Assembly (NCBI GenBank): GCA_005116955.1
Contig: SWDI01000001.1
Span: 365,822 to 415,428 of the forward strand
Length of the DNA stretch: 49,607 bases
Origin: Nitrospira sp.
GTDB lineage: Bacteria; Nitrospirota; Nitrospiria; Nitrospirales; Nitrospiraceae
Direction: 5' to 3'
Of the stretch, positions 1-7,035 are shown one piece after another. A model generated the notes under the pieces. The model made no database searches, was not told the DNA's origin, and saw only the letters and a list, made by a program, of their open reading frames with translations. The first letter of the stretch is position 1. Each line of letters opens with the position of its first letter. The position numbers and the translations under genes are program-made.

Positions 1-11
1 AATACTCAAAA

Positions 12-34
12 TGTAGAAAAACATATTTTCTACA
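12..34 (-). terminator. AT-rich hairpin, possible terminator of the leftmost gene
   Basis: A perfect 9-bp stem (TGTAGAAAA against TTTTCTACA) with a 5-nt loop lies just beyond the stop codon of the minus-strand gene at 69-707. Read on the minus strand it is followed by four T residues. The stem is AT-rich and therefore weak, so an operator or recombination site is also possible. Confidence 0.35.
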
Positions 35-68
35 CTGGTGTAATTACCTAATCTATAAGAAGCGGCTA

Positions 69-707
69 TTACGAGGAAATGGCGGAAAGGACATCACGTG
101 TAGCAGCTATACGCAGCTGGCATGCTTTTTCTAAACCGAGAAACACAGGTGGGAGAACAGCGCTGGGGCATTCGGTTCTCATGAGGCCAAACTTTTTCAG
201 TTGTTCCTCGTCGTCTGCCAATAACTTCTTAAGAATCTTGATCGCTTGAAATCGGTCATCTCTTGAGTACTTAGCCATCCACATCCAATCATTTCTGGTG
301 AAACGACCCATAGGTTTCTGCTGTAAGCGTATCCGCTTTACATAGTCTCTCACGACTTTTTCAGTCATGTGGAGACCAGCGCCTACTAAATACCCGTCTT
401 TCTTCAGCTCTTCCTTAAACAGCTGGATGGCTCTGCCTTGAGTTACAGGGGTTTTGAGCTTTCGTATCCGATTAGCTACTCTATCGGACACGTTGAAAAG
501 CATTTCCCTCCGTATGGCCGGCACGCCTCTCCCCCGGTAAGACATTGGGTAGCGGCTTCGGAGTTTCTCTACCAGATCGGCGACCGCGCGCTGCTCGTCC
601 CATGGACCATACTGGTTAAGATCAAGGTCCTGAGGCTCAAGTCTACGTGCCTTGCGCTTTGGAAGGGGCGAAGAGGAGCGGCTAGGGCTTGTACTACTTT
701 TAGGCAT
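69..707 (-). CDS. Hypothetical basic protein, 212 aa
   Basis: I do not recognise a family. The first 25 residues are rich in Ser, Pro, Arg and Lys. The rest is a mixed, mainly helical, positively charged sequence with no signal peptide or membrane segment, so a cytoplasmic, possibly nucleic-acid-associated protein is plausible but unproven. The ATG at 707 is preceded by a good ribosome binding site (GAGGAGGGAAT). It is the last of a run of minus-strand genes that starts near 3089, and its position in the island suggests an accessory gene of the element. Confidence 0.55.
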   Translation of the reverse strand: MPKSSTSPSRSSSPLPKRKARRLEPQDLDLNQYGPWDEQRAVADLVEKLRSRYPMSYRGRGVPAIRREMLFNVSDRVANRIRKLKTPVTQGRAIQLFKEELKKDGYLVGAGLHMTEKVVRDYVKRIRLQQKPMGRFTRNDWMWMAKYSRDDRFQAIKILKKLLADDEEQLKKFGLMRTECPSAVLPPVFLGLEKACQLRIAATRDVLSAISS

Positions 708-808
708 ATTCCCTCCTCGTGGGGCCTCGCGGGGGAAAGGAAGGGCCGGAGCCGCGAGGAGGCTCCATCACGCCGGGGATCAGCCGGCGCTTAGCCCTTC
801 CGGATGTT

Positions 809-1012
809 TCAGTGTTTCATCGCTTTTGCAATTTCACTCACCTCAGCCGACGAGATTCGACCCGCCACGATTTCCTTGATGACCATGGGCAATATAGCCG
901 CCCTTTGACGACGGGGCATTCCCCCAACAACATCTAAATAGTCAGCAGGAGCGGGCCTTTCTTGCACGTCTTCTTCATGGTCAGATTTCATGATTTTACT
1001 CTTTTGTTGCAT
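809..1012 (-). CDS. Small hypothetical protein, 67 aa
   Basis: Unrecognised small acidic-then-basic protein. Its C-terminal half (around residues 36-65) resembles a short helical pair and could be a small regulator, but no family is evident. It overlaps the end of the upstream minus-strand gene (988-1233) by 25 bp, which suggests translational coupling. An internal ATG eight codons in (991) is an alternative start. Confidence 0.45.
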   Translation of the reverse strand: MQQKSKIMKSDHEEDVQERPAPADYLDVVGGMPRRQRAAILPMVIKEIVAGRISSAEVSEIAKAMKH

Positions 1013-1233
1013 TCAAGCAACTGCCGGCAGAGCAGGATAACGGCTTTGGTATGCATCACATAAAGACTAAGATGGACGCCGTTGTGACTGTTCTCTCCTA
1101 GTGATTCGTACGCATTCCGTTCAATGACTTTCTGCACGATCGCAAGGTTCAATTCCAATGCGCTCAACGCTTGCTCGAAACTTTTCACGTCATTTTCATC
1201 GATGATGGTCCGAACTTTCGTTTGATCGGTCAT
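988..1233 (-). CDS. Small hypothetical protein, 81 aa
   Basis: Unrecognised, mostly helical soluble protein. The start at 1233 has an AAGGG ribosome binding site about 8 nt upstream, and the gene overlaps the next one (809-1012) by 25 bp. No signal peptide, metal motif or catalytic motif is visible. Its place among small same-strand genes suggests an accessory gene of the island. Confidence 0.5.
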   Translation of the reverse strand: MTDQTKVRTIIDENDVKSFEQALSALELNLAIVQKVIERNAYESLGENSHNGVHLSLYVMHTKAVILLCRQLLECNKRVKS

Positions 1234-1306
1234 GATGGGTTTCCCTTCTGTCTATGGCGCGAGTCTGGTTGCTGCGAACGATCAGTCAGACTCTCGACCT
1301 TCGCTC

Positions 1307-1660
1307 TCACCGTGAGCACAGCTCGTCTTCCACGATGGGATAATGACCCGCCCGGAATCCAAAGCAGCGTTTCGGAAATTGATACCGACCAAGATCGCCG
1401 CTCGCTGAGGAGAGGGCATCGGCCACTTCATCGAGCAGATGGTCGAGGAACAATAACCCTTTGTGCTTGGTGGGAAAGGGACCAAATCGCCGAGTCCGCA
1501 ACCCCGTGATCTGGACTCGGATGAACCACACCTCTCGTCCCCATTGGTCTCGACTCCGTTGAAACCACTCCTCACGCGGCGGCATTTCCACGATCTGGAT
1601 CCGTTCACGTTTCTTGCGTGGGGCCACTGGTTTCTCAGTATCGATCAGTGCGGCTTTCAT
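1307..1660 (-). CDS. Hypothetical protein, 117 aa
   Basis: Unrecognised. The protein begins with a basic stretch (APRKKRER), then has several Trp residues and an RFGPFPTKHKGLLFLDHLLDE segment around residues 58-78. That segment resembles small proteins of unknown function found in plasmids and islands, but I cannot name a family. A strong AGGAGG lies 6 nt before the ATG at 1660, which supports the start. It may share a transcript with 988-1233. Confidence 0.5.
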   Translation of the reverse strand: MKAALIDTEKPVAPRKKRERIQIVEMPPREEWFQRSRDQWGREVWFIRVQITGLRTRRFGPFPTKHKGLLFLDHLLDEVADALSSASGDLGRYQFPKRCFGFRAGHYPIVEDELCSR

Positions 1661-1820
1661 AGTGCTCCCTCCTGTTTGCGTGTAGTGTTTCGATCAGCGA
1701 GATTGGAAATGTCGAAGATATTCCGGATGAACCTCTCATCATCCTTCTCGTCCGACCGTTTTGGCTGAAATTCTGTTGGCACGTGGTCCATGCACTCTAT
1801 TCACACATCTCCACAGCCCA

Positions 1821-1883
1821 GATTCCCGATTCCTGATTAGTGATTCCCGATTTATGATTCCAGATTAAAGATAGAAGATTTAA
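1821..1883. repeat. Nine-unit imperfect heptamer tandem repeat (iteron-like)
   Basis: Nine consecutive 7-bp units all begin with GAT, and eight of them with GATT: GATTCCC, GATTCCT, GATTAGT, GATTCCC, GATTTAT, GATTCCA, GATTAAA, GATAGAA, GATTTAA. The array is followed at 1897 by a 15-bp inverted repeat and by the 3' end of a replication-like gene. Arrays of short direct repeats next to a replication gene can be initiator-binding iterons, but heptamer repeats also occur as dispersed intergenic repeats. Confidence 0.75.
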
Positions 1884-1896
1884 GAGTTCTTACGCT

Positions 1897-1929
1897 GGTC
1901 TGAACGCTCGTCGAACGAGTGTTCAGACC
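1897..1929. repeat. 15-bp inverted repeat (hairpin) at the end of the replication-like gene
   Basis: The arms (1897-1911 and 1915-1929) pair over 15 bp with a single G/A mismatch and a 3-nt loop. The right arm contains the last codons of the minus-strand gene 1923-2456. No T-run follows on the minus strand, so it is not a typical intrinsic terminator. A related half-arm (GGTCTGAA, then CTCGT) recurs at about 1968 inside the gene. It may be a protein-binding or origin-like site. Confidence 0.6.
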
Positions 1930-2456
1930 ACCATTCGAGCCACCTCCTGACGGTCGTTCGACACCGGTCTGAATTCTCGTTCCAACAAGGCTGGGAACCC
2001 TTGTGCGTACGGGGATAATCCAGTCCTCAAACAGTGGACCCTGGCGAGCGCTAAAAAATCAGTTAACAACTCCAGGTTTTCCGGAAGATTTCGGACCCGT
2101 GCGATCACCGCCTTTTGGACATTCTTGCTGTCTGGCTGCTGATACCGGAGCGCGTTTCGTATGAGGAGCAGATTCGTCTTCTCATCGAATCGAATGAACC
2201 CTTCCCCCTCCAGCTTCACAAGCATGTCCTTGACCCGCCTGAGCGGCCAGCCAATATCTGCCGCGATATACTGAGGCGGTAGCACAAAGTAGCCCTCCAG
2301 CGTTCGGTGTTTCGTCGTCAAGAGGTACAACGCAAGGAGCTTCTGCGAATCTGGCCAGGTGGCCACCTTCTCATCAGACCAAAAGTGACAGGCCACTCGG
2401 AAATACCTCGGCACATCGGGCCGCGTTGGCTTATTCGTCTCAGTATTGTCCAGCAT
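1923..2456 (-). CDS. Winged-helix protein resembling phage/plasmid replication initiators, 177 aa
   Basis: Residues 15-105 have the look of the N-terminal winged-helix domain of phage replisome organisers and similar replication proteins: an aromatic-rich start (YFRVACHFWSDEKV), a helix with KLLALYLLTTKH, then YIAADIGWPLRRVKDMLVKLEGEGFIRF, which reads as recognition helix plus wing. The C-terminal 70 residues are unassigned, and no ATPase or nuclease motif is present. It sits directly beside the heptamer array and the long inverted repeat, the arrangement expected of an initiator and its origin. Family assignment is by pattern only. A transcription regulator of similar fold is the alternative. 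Confidence 0.6.
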   Translation of the reverse strand: MLDNTETNKPTRPDVPRYFRVACHFWSDEKVATWPDSQKLLALYLLTTKHRTLEGYFVLPPQYIAADIGWPLRRVKDMLVKLEGEGFIRFDEKTNLLLIRNALRYQQPDSKNVQKAVIARVRNLPENLELLTDFLALARVHCLRTGLSPYAQGFPALLEREFRPVSNDRQEVARMVV

Positions 2457-2476
2457 CGAGACCTCTCTTCGTGCCC

Positions 2477-2887
2477 TTAGTTTGCTACCCTGCGGCTCAA
2501 GGCACGACCCGTAGTTCGGGCACGGGGCGTCAGTCGCGGAGCTAGCGCGTCAGAGTTGTTAAATAATTCACGCGTGAGGCCAACATAGCCTGCCAAGTGG
2601 CTCCCATCCTCCAACTCGCTCCTAAGATCGTCAACAGCGAGTCGCACCAGGCCCGCATCGATGTGTGGCTGGGTTTCCGCAGCCATAGAAAGCAGGTCCA
2701 ACCGCTTCAGGCAGTTGTTGAGAATATGAATGGCAAGGGCGCCATCCTCTGCAAACTTTTTCAGGCCGAATAGGTTCTGGTCCGTCACGTCACTGATCCG
2801 TCCATCTCGATTGCGATAGAGAACCTTGGCCTGCATCGACAGCAGTGGCTCCGTTTTCTTAGTTGCGATAGTCGTCTTGGGTTTCAC
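2477..2887 (-). CDS. Hypothetical protein, 136 aa
   Basis: Unrecognised. I place the start at the GTG at 2887 because a perfect AGGAGG lies 4 nt upstream; the longer open frame to 3034 overlaps the small ribbon-helix-helix gene and has no such site. The protein starts with a basic TTIATKKTEP segment, and its middle (FAEDGALAIHILNNCLKRLDLLS) looks helical. It ends with an Arg-rich tail. It lies between the replication-like gene and the ribbon-helix-helix gene on the same strand, so the three are probably co-transcribed. Confidence 0.5.
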   Translation of the reverse strand: MKPKTTIATKKTEPLLSMQAKVLYRNRDGRISDVTDQNLFGLKKFAEDGALAIHILNNCLKRLDLLSMAAETQPHIDAGLVRLAVDDLRSELEDGSHLAGYVGLTRELFNNSDALAPRLTPRARTTGRALSRRVAN

Positions 2888-2942
2888 ACGTCCTCCTAGG
2901 CAAAGGTTCACGGCAAGGCGTTGTGCGAGAGACACACCACGC

Positions 2943-3089
2943 TCACGATCGCAGTTCCTTCCGATGTTTGAATTCCCTCTCAAGTAGATTGCGGATAAAC
3001 CCACTGGCTGATGTTCCCTCCTTTCGTAAGGCATCCAATTGGACTTTGATTCGCACCGGCACGCTGATCAGTATCTTCACCATCGCCAT
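2943..3089 (-). CDS. Tiny ribbon-helix-helix protein, 48 aa
   Basis: The 48-residue product begins MAMVKILISVPVRIKVQLD and ends with SGFIRNLLEREFKHRKELRS. This fits a ribbon-helix-helix fold: a short beta strand with alternating residues (ISVPVRI), helix A (KVQLDALRKEG), a turn, and helix B starting SASGFIRNLL. Such proteins are dimeric DNA binders, typically repressors of mobile elements or antitoxins. A GGAGGTGAG site sits just upstream of the ATG at 3089, and the stop TGA is at 2943. It is divergent from a second ribbon-helix-helix gene at 3191, so the 100 bp between them is a likely shared operator. Confidence 0.65.
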   Translation of the reverse strand: MAMVKILISVPVRIKVQLDALRKEGTSASGFIRNLLEREFKHRKELRS

Positions 3090-3190
3090 AGCCTCACCTC
3101 CAATGGCTATAAATATAGATTTCTATATACTCATATGTCAAGACATATGATTGACTATATCGATCGTGGCCAGTACAGTACCGAAACAGC

Positions 3191-3370
3191 ATGGCGACGA
3201 AGGGCAGTAACTCAACGGGAAAGCGAAGGAAAGTGTTCGGCCTGAGCCTCGATCGGCAGCTCATGCTCGACGTCCAGCACCTAGCCCTCGATCAAGACCG
3301 CTACGTCAACGAGGTGATTGAAGAAGCGGCAAGGGATCTGCTGAAGAAGTACCGGGATAAACGTACCTAG
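3191..3370 (+). CDS. Small ribbon-helix-helix protein, 59 aa
   Basis: The product has a basic N-terminal tail of about 14 residues, a strand VFGLSLDRQ, helix A (LMLDVQHLALDQD) and helix B starting RYVNEVIEEAARDLL. This is the ParG/Arc-like layout of a flexible basic tail plus ribbon-helix-helix. It is probably a DNA-binding repressor or partition-type factor of the element, though no ParA is seen in the window. The ribosome binding site upstream of ATG 3191 is weak. The first hairpin of a repeat family starts seven bases after its stop codon. Confidence 0.65.
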   Translation: MATKGSNSTGKRRKVFGLSLDRQLMLDVQHLALDQDRYVNEVIEEAARDLLKKYRDKRT

Positions 3371-3376
3371 CGGACC

Positions 3377-3482
3377 ATCAGCTTAAAGACTGATAGCGAT
3401 CAGGTGTACCGTACGAAGCGTACCTAAATGACCTTCAGCTACTAGGCTGAAGACAAAATCAACCATCAGCTTTCAATCTGAT
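3377..3482 (+). repeat. Three related hairpins with 5-bp stems and 8-nt loops
   Basis: Three short hairpins occur at 3377-3394, 3434-3451 and 3465-3482. Each has the form ACC-nTCAG-CT(6 nt)-CTGAn: the stem is ATCAG/CTGAT, TTCAG/CTGAA and ATCAG/CTGAT, and the loop always has eight bases starting CT. The outer stem pair changes from A-T to T-A with pairing kept, as expected of a selected structure. A further direct repeat (CGTACCTA) precedes the first two. They lie between the 59-aa ribbon-helix-helix gene and the basic protein gene. Confidence 0.7.
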
Positions 3483-3503
3483 AGCAATCCCAAAGGAGAT
3501 CAC

Positions 3504-3785
3504 ATGAAAAAGACAGCTGCAAAAAAGGGCAGCGCGGTTGGAAAGAAACTGTCTCAAAAAGGTAAGGCGCTAAAGGGCAAGGCCAGCGCCACTGCTCGCA
3601 AATTGACCAAATCGGCTACAAGCGCTGCCTCCAAAGCCAGCCAAGGCCTTAAGGCAAAAGTGAAGAAGACGAAACAGAGTGCTTCCGTTCGTAAGGCAGG
3701 GAAGCTCGGACGCGCCGTCGGTACATTGGTGGGGCGGGCAATCAATACCGCCGAAAACCTGATCACAGGCGTCATTAAAAAGTAG
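3504..3785 (+). CDS. Histone H1-like Lys/Ala-rich basic protein, 93 aa
   Basis: The protein is dominated by Lys, Ala, Ser and Gly, with repeated KKG, KGKA and AASKAS motifs over residues 1-60, like the C-terminal domain of histone H1 or bacterial H1-like nucleoid proteins. Residues 65-92 (LGRAVGTLVGRAINTAENLITGV) are less charged and could form an amphipathic helix for oligomerisation or membrane contact. It probably binds nucleic acid non-specifically. An AAAGGAG site lies 6 nt before the ATG. Matching hairpin repeats flank the gene on both sides. Confidence 0.65.
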   Translation: MKKTAAKKGSAVGKKLSQKGKALKGKASATARKLTKSATSAASKASQGLKAKVKKTKQSASVRKAGKLGRAVGTLVGRAINTAENLITGVIKK

Positions 3786-3847
3786 GGGAGAAAGACCTTT
3801 CCCCCTGTGACGACAACAAGTACCGCGAGAAGAGGAAGTAGGGACCC

Positions 3848-3863
3848 TCAGCTTTTAGGCTGA
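3848..3863 (+). repeat. Fourth member of the TCAG/CTGA hairpin family
   Basis: A TCAG/CTGA stem with an 8-nt loop starting CT, preceded by ACCC, matches the three copies at 3377-3482. Together they bracket the basic protein gene at 3504-3785. Confidence 0.6.
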
Positions 3864-3944
3864 CAAGCATCAGGTCGGCACATGCCGAGTGCCTTGAGTG
3901 CGATCTATCATCAAGTCCCAATACGAAGGATTACGAGGTACACG

Positions 3945-4400
3945 ATGAAAATCCCGATCACCTGGGCCCGGCTCAGCACCCACAGCATGGTTGCCTTCCT
4001 CGTCATCGCCTTTACTCTTAGCTGTACACGCCTGACGCCACAAGAACGAGACCACTATGCATCCCGTGTCTATGATATCCCCCATGAACGTATATTCGAG
4101 GCTGTGAAGGCGAGGGTGACTCAATACCCGATGGGTCTGCAAGAAGCCGATCCACAGAAAGGCCTTGTGATAAGTCGGATTGGTGGGACCACGCCGGGGA
4201 TCGGAGCGACCGTCGGCTATCAAATCACGGTCATGGTCACAGCGGAAGGCCAGCGGACGAGAGTGGTCCCAAGCTGGCAGATGAATATTTCTTCTGAACC
4301 AACAAAGACGCACCTACTCCCTGTCACGATTGATGATCGGCCACTGCTCTATTGGGAGTTCTTTGATCCGCTCGATGAGCAGCTGCAAAAAGTGCAGTAG
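3945..4400 (+). CDS. Putative lipoprotein, 151 aa
   Basis: I choose the ATG at 3945, which has AGGA and GAGG elements upstream and gives a normal lipoprotein signal: a short basic N-terminus, a hydrophobic stretch (VAFLVIAFTL) and a lipobox ending LSC at about residue 27. The mature part has no recognised domain. It contains a Gly-rich GGTTPGIGATVGY segment near the middle and a conserved-looking TVMVTAEGQRTRVVP strand. It is presumably anchored to the inner or outer membrane on the periplasmic side. It lies between the basic protein and the SOS genes and shows no obvious link to either. Confidence 0.6.
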   Translation: MKIPITWARLSTHSMVAFLVIAFTLSCTRLTPQERDHYASRVYDIPHERIFEAVKARVTQYPMGLQEADPQKGLVISRIGGTTPGIGATVGYQITVMVTAEGQRTRVVPSWQMNISSEPTKTHLLPVTIDDRPLLYWEFFDPLDEQLQKVQ

Positions 4401-4418
4401 TGACGGGAGCCTCACCAG

Positions 4419-4443
4419 GTTCAGCAAGAACTCTGCTTTGTTC
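4419..4443 (+). promoter_or_regulatory. Candidate SOS operator-like GTTC/GAAC cluster
   Basis: The 25 bp contain GTTC, five bases, GAAC, eight bases, GTTC, starting 57 bp before yedK. Several LexA types recognise paired GAAC/GTTC half sites, and the genes downstream (yedK, umuD, umuC) are classic SOS functions. The half-site spacing does not match a well-known LexA box exactly, so this is only a candidate. Confidence 0.3.
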
Positions 4444-4475
4444 ACACTATTGAGAAACTTCGAGCGACGATCCTT

Positions 4476-5150
4476 ATGTGCGGCCGCTATTCCCAAACTG
4501 CTACTCCTGCGGTGATCGCTGAACAGTTCGCCGTGAGTGATCCGCCACTTTTTACACCGCGCTACAACATCGCTCCATCGCAATCCGTCACCACGATCTG
4601 GGCTGACCCAGAAACCTCCGTTCGTCAGCTGGTTTTCCTACGGTGGGGCCTGATTCCTTCTTGGGCTAGGGATGCCAAGATTGGCGCCCAATGCATCAAC
4701 GCCAAAGCGGAAACCGTAGCCGAGAAGCCCGCCTTTCGTTCAGCATTCAAGAAACGCCGTTGCCTTGTCGTTGCCACAGGGTTTTACGAATGGCAGGTCC
4801 AGGGGAAACGAAAACAACCTATGTGGATCGGCTTGAAGTCGAAGGCCCCTTTTGCATTGGCTGGCCTGTGGGAGCACTGGCAGCCCGCCGAAGGAGAACC
4901 AGCAGACACGTGCACGATCATCACCACCGAACCGAATGAGTTGATGAAGCCGATCCATACCAGGATGCCCGTGATTCTGCCTCCCTCCGCATATGACGTC
5001 TGGCTCGATCCCTCGTACCAGCAAGTTGATCCACTCAAGGCGCTACTCCGGTCCTATCCGAGCGAAGAACTGATGGCCTACCCGATCAGCACTCTTGTCA
5101 ACAATCCCCGCAACGATGCCCCGCAGGTCCTTGAGGCTGTCTCCGTGTAA
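4476..5150 (+). CDS. yedK: SRAP-domain protein YedK (abasic-site DNA-protein crosslink sensor)
   Basis: The protein begins MCGRYS. In the SRAP family (YedK, HMCES) the Met is removed and Cys2 forms a covalent thiazolidine with abasic sites in single-stranded DNA, shielding them at replication forks. Other family signatures are the INAKAETV segment with its Asn and Glu, GFYEWQ with the active-site Glu, and IHTRMPVIL with the active-site His. At 224 aa it has the normal length. It is followed without a gap by umuD and umuC, so the three form a translesion and abasic-damage tolerance operon, probably SOS-controlled. Such modules are common on mobile elements. Confidence 0.93.
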   Translation: MCGRYSQTATPAVIAEQFAVSDPPLFTPRYNIAPSQSVTTIWADPETSVRQLVFLRWGLIPSWARDAKIGAQCINAKAETVAEKPAFRSAFKKRRCLVVATGFYEWQVQGKRKQPMWIGLKSKAPFALAGLWEHWQPAEGEPADTCTIITTEPNELMKPIHTRMPVILPPSAYDVWLDPSYQQVDPLKALLRSYPSEELMAYPISTLVNNPRNDAPQVLEAVSV

Positions 5151-5168
5151 GTGCTAGGCTACCGGCTC

Positions 5169-5594
5169 ATGCACGTCGACGCGATTTACGCCCCTGATCT
5201 TTCGACTCCCTATAAGCTACCGGTCTTCATTGGGCGGCTTCCCGCTGGTTTCCCTTCACCAGCCGACGACTACATCGAGGGAAAACTCGATCTGAACCGG
5301 CACCTCATCAAACACCCTGCCGCAACGTTCTTTGTCCGTGTGACAGGGGACTCCATGTTAGAAGCTGGCATTCATTCAGGGGATATCCTGATCGTGGATC
5401 GGTCCCTTGAGGCGACAGACGGCAGTGTGATCGTTGCGGCCCTGGACGGAGAACTCACCGTCAAACGGCTGTACCAACGAGCTCAGACGATCCGTCTTCT
5501 TCCCGAAAATAAGAACTATCAGCCGATCGACATTCACCCCCACCAGTCCTTTGAGATCTGGGGCGTCGTCACCAACGTCATTCACGCTCTGTGA
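5169..5594 (+). CDS. umuD: DNA polymerase V subunit UmuD (self-cleaving)
   Basis: This is a LexA/UmuD-family S24 peptidase. With the ATG at 5169 the protein has 141 aa, the catalytic Ser is Ser62 (in TGDSM) and the Lys is Lys99 (in LTVKRL), each two residues off E. coli UmuD. The self-cleavage site would be Ala26-Gly27 in LPAGFPSP. The earlier GTG at 5151 touches the yedK stop codon and is less likely. RecA-stimulated cleavage would give UmuD', the partner of UmuC in polymerase V. The gene ends 9 bp before umuC. Confidence 0.93.
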   Translation: MHVDAIYAPDLSTPYKLPVFIGRLPAGFPSPADDYIEGKLDLNRHLIKHPAATFFVRVTGDSMLEAGIHSGDILIVDRSLEATDGSVIVAALDGELTVKRLYQRAQTIRLLPENKNYQPIDIHPHQSFEIWGVVTNVIHAL

Positions 5595-5603
5595 GGCAAT
5601 TCT

Positions 5604-6872
5604 ATGCCTCCCGTCTTTGCCCTCGTCGATTGCAATAACTTCTACGCTTCCTGTGAGCGAGTCTTTACTCCGAAGTTGAACGGGAAGCCTGTCGTGGTCC
5701 TCTCCAACAATGACGGCTGTGTTGTGGCTCGTTCCAATGAAGCCAAGGCCATTGGAATCAGGATGGGCGTACCAGCATTTCAGATCCGCCGACTGCTGCG
5801 TGCCCATCAGGTGCAGGTCTTTTCCTCGAACTACACCCTCTATGGGGATATGAGCCAGCGGGTGATGGAGACGCTGCACCAGTTTTGCCCTGATCTGGAA
5901 ATCTACTCGATCGATGAAGCCTTTTTGAGCCTGTCCGGATTCGGCTCTCGGAACCTCGCGGAGTATGGGCAGACGATACGCACAATCGTGAAGCAATGGA
6001 CCGGCATTCCGGTCTCAGTCGGCATTGCCGAAACCAAGACTCTCGCGAAGCTTGCTAACCGGATCGCCAAGCAGACACCAGATACTGGTGGAGTGTTTGA
6101 TTTCTCAACCTGCGCCGATCGCCCTGCAATCCTCGGTCGAATTCCCGTCGAAGACGTGTGGGGCATCGGTCCTCAACATGCCAGCCTCCTGACCAGTCAC
6201 GGCATCATGACTGCCCTTCATCTCAGCCAGGCTGACAACCAATGGATCCGGAAACACCTGGGCATCGTGGGACAACGAATCGTCATGGAACTGCGCGGGG
6301 TTTCTTGTTTGGACTTGGAACAGTGTCCCTCCCCAAAGCAAGGCCTGACGTGCTCACGGTCCTTCGGAAAGCCGATTGTGACGCTGGCCGAGATGGAAGA
6401 GGCGGTCTCGACCTATGCGTCTCGAGTCGCCGAAAAGCTGCGGCACGAACACCTTGCCGCAACAGTGCTGACGGTCTTCCTTACCACCAACCAGTTCAAG
6501 GACATCCCGCAGTACAGCAATACCATCACAATTCAGCTTTCAGTAGGCACAGATTCAACCCAGGAGCTGATTCGACATGGATTGGGCGGAATACGAAAGA
6601 TCTACCGGGAGGGGTACCACTACAAGAAGGCAGGTGTCATGCTCGGCGGATTGGTTTCGGCCAGCGAGATACAGGACGATCTGTTTGACCACCAGGACCG
6701 CGCACGGGCAAAGCAGCTTATGACCGCGCTCGACTTAATCAACGAGCGGTGGGGCGCTGGGACTCTCCAGTATGCCTCAAACGGAATCGCCAAGGAGTGG
6801 AAGGCACAGTTTCAACGACGCTCGCCGGCCTATACGACGAATTGGAATGAACTCCCGCAAGTGCACGCCTGA
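5604..6872 (+). CDS. umuC: DNA polymerase V catalytic subunit UmuC (Y-family)
   Basis: The 422 residues equal the length of E. coli UmuC. The N-terminus has FALVDCNNFYASCERVF, with metal-binding Asp9 and the steric Tyr/Phe region. YSIDEAFLSL holds the second catalytic pair, Asp104 and Glu105. The helix-hairpin-helix thumb (VWGIGPQHASLL) and the little-finger domain follow. It performs error-prone translesion synthesis with UmuD'. It is the last gene of the yedK-umuD-umuC operon and the last gene before the tRNA fragment that bounds the island. Confidence 0.95.
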   Translation: MPPVFALVDCNNFYASCERVFTPKLNGKPVVVLSNNDGCVVARSNEAKAIGIRMGVPAFQIRRLLRAHQVQVFSSNYTLYGDMSQRVMETLHQFCPDLEIYSIDEAFLSLSGFGSRNLAEYGQTIRTIVKQWTGIPVSVGIAETKTLAKLANRIAKQTPDTGGVFDFSTCADRPAILGRIPVEDVWGIGPQHASLLTSHGIMTALHLSQADNQWIRKHLGIVGQRIVMELRGVSCLDLEQCPSPKQGLTCSRSFGKPIVTLAEMEEAVSTYASRVAEKLRHEHLAATVLTVFLTTNQFKDIPQYSNTITIQLSVGTDSTQELIRHGLGGIRKIYREGYHYKKAGVMLGGLVSASEIQDDLFDHQDRARAKQLMTALDLINERWGAGTLQYASNGIAKEWKAQFQRRSPAYTTNWNELPQVHA

Positions 6873-6916
6873 GAAGACCAATCGACGAGTGGCGGGGGGG
6901 CGATGAAGCCGAGGCT

Positions 6917-6932
6917 TGTCCTATATAGGACA
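6917..6932. repeat. Perfect 16-bp palindrome downstream of umuC
   Basis: TGTCCTATATAGGACA reads the same on both strands. With no loop and no T-run it is a poor terminator; it looks more like a dimer-binding operator or an integrase/excisionase accessory site near the attachment site 100 bp away. Its role is unknown. Confidence 0.55.
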
Positions 6933-7035
6933 GAGGTCTTGTAAACCATTGTAAAATTGTGCTACTCATCGGAAGTCTTGGGAGTATCATCTTGTTGATT
7001 TTCTTGATTTTCGTCTGTCCTCTCAAGGCTTAAAC

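Noticed and set aside
1821-1883. CRISPR array
   Set aside because: The units are 7 bp with no spacers, and no cas genes are present in the window.
5151-5168. GTG start of umuD touching the yedK stop codon
   Set aside because: The ATG at 5169 puts the cleavage site, Ser and Lys all two residues from their E. coli positions, while the GTG would add six unmatched residues.
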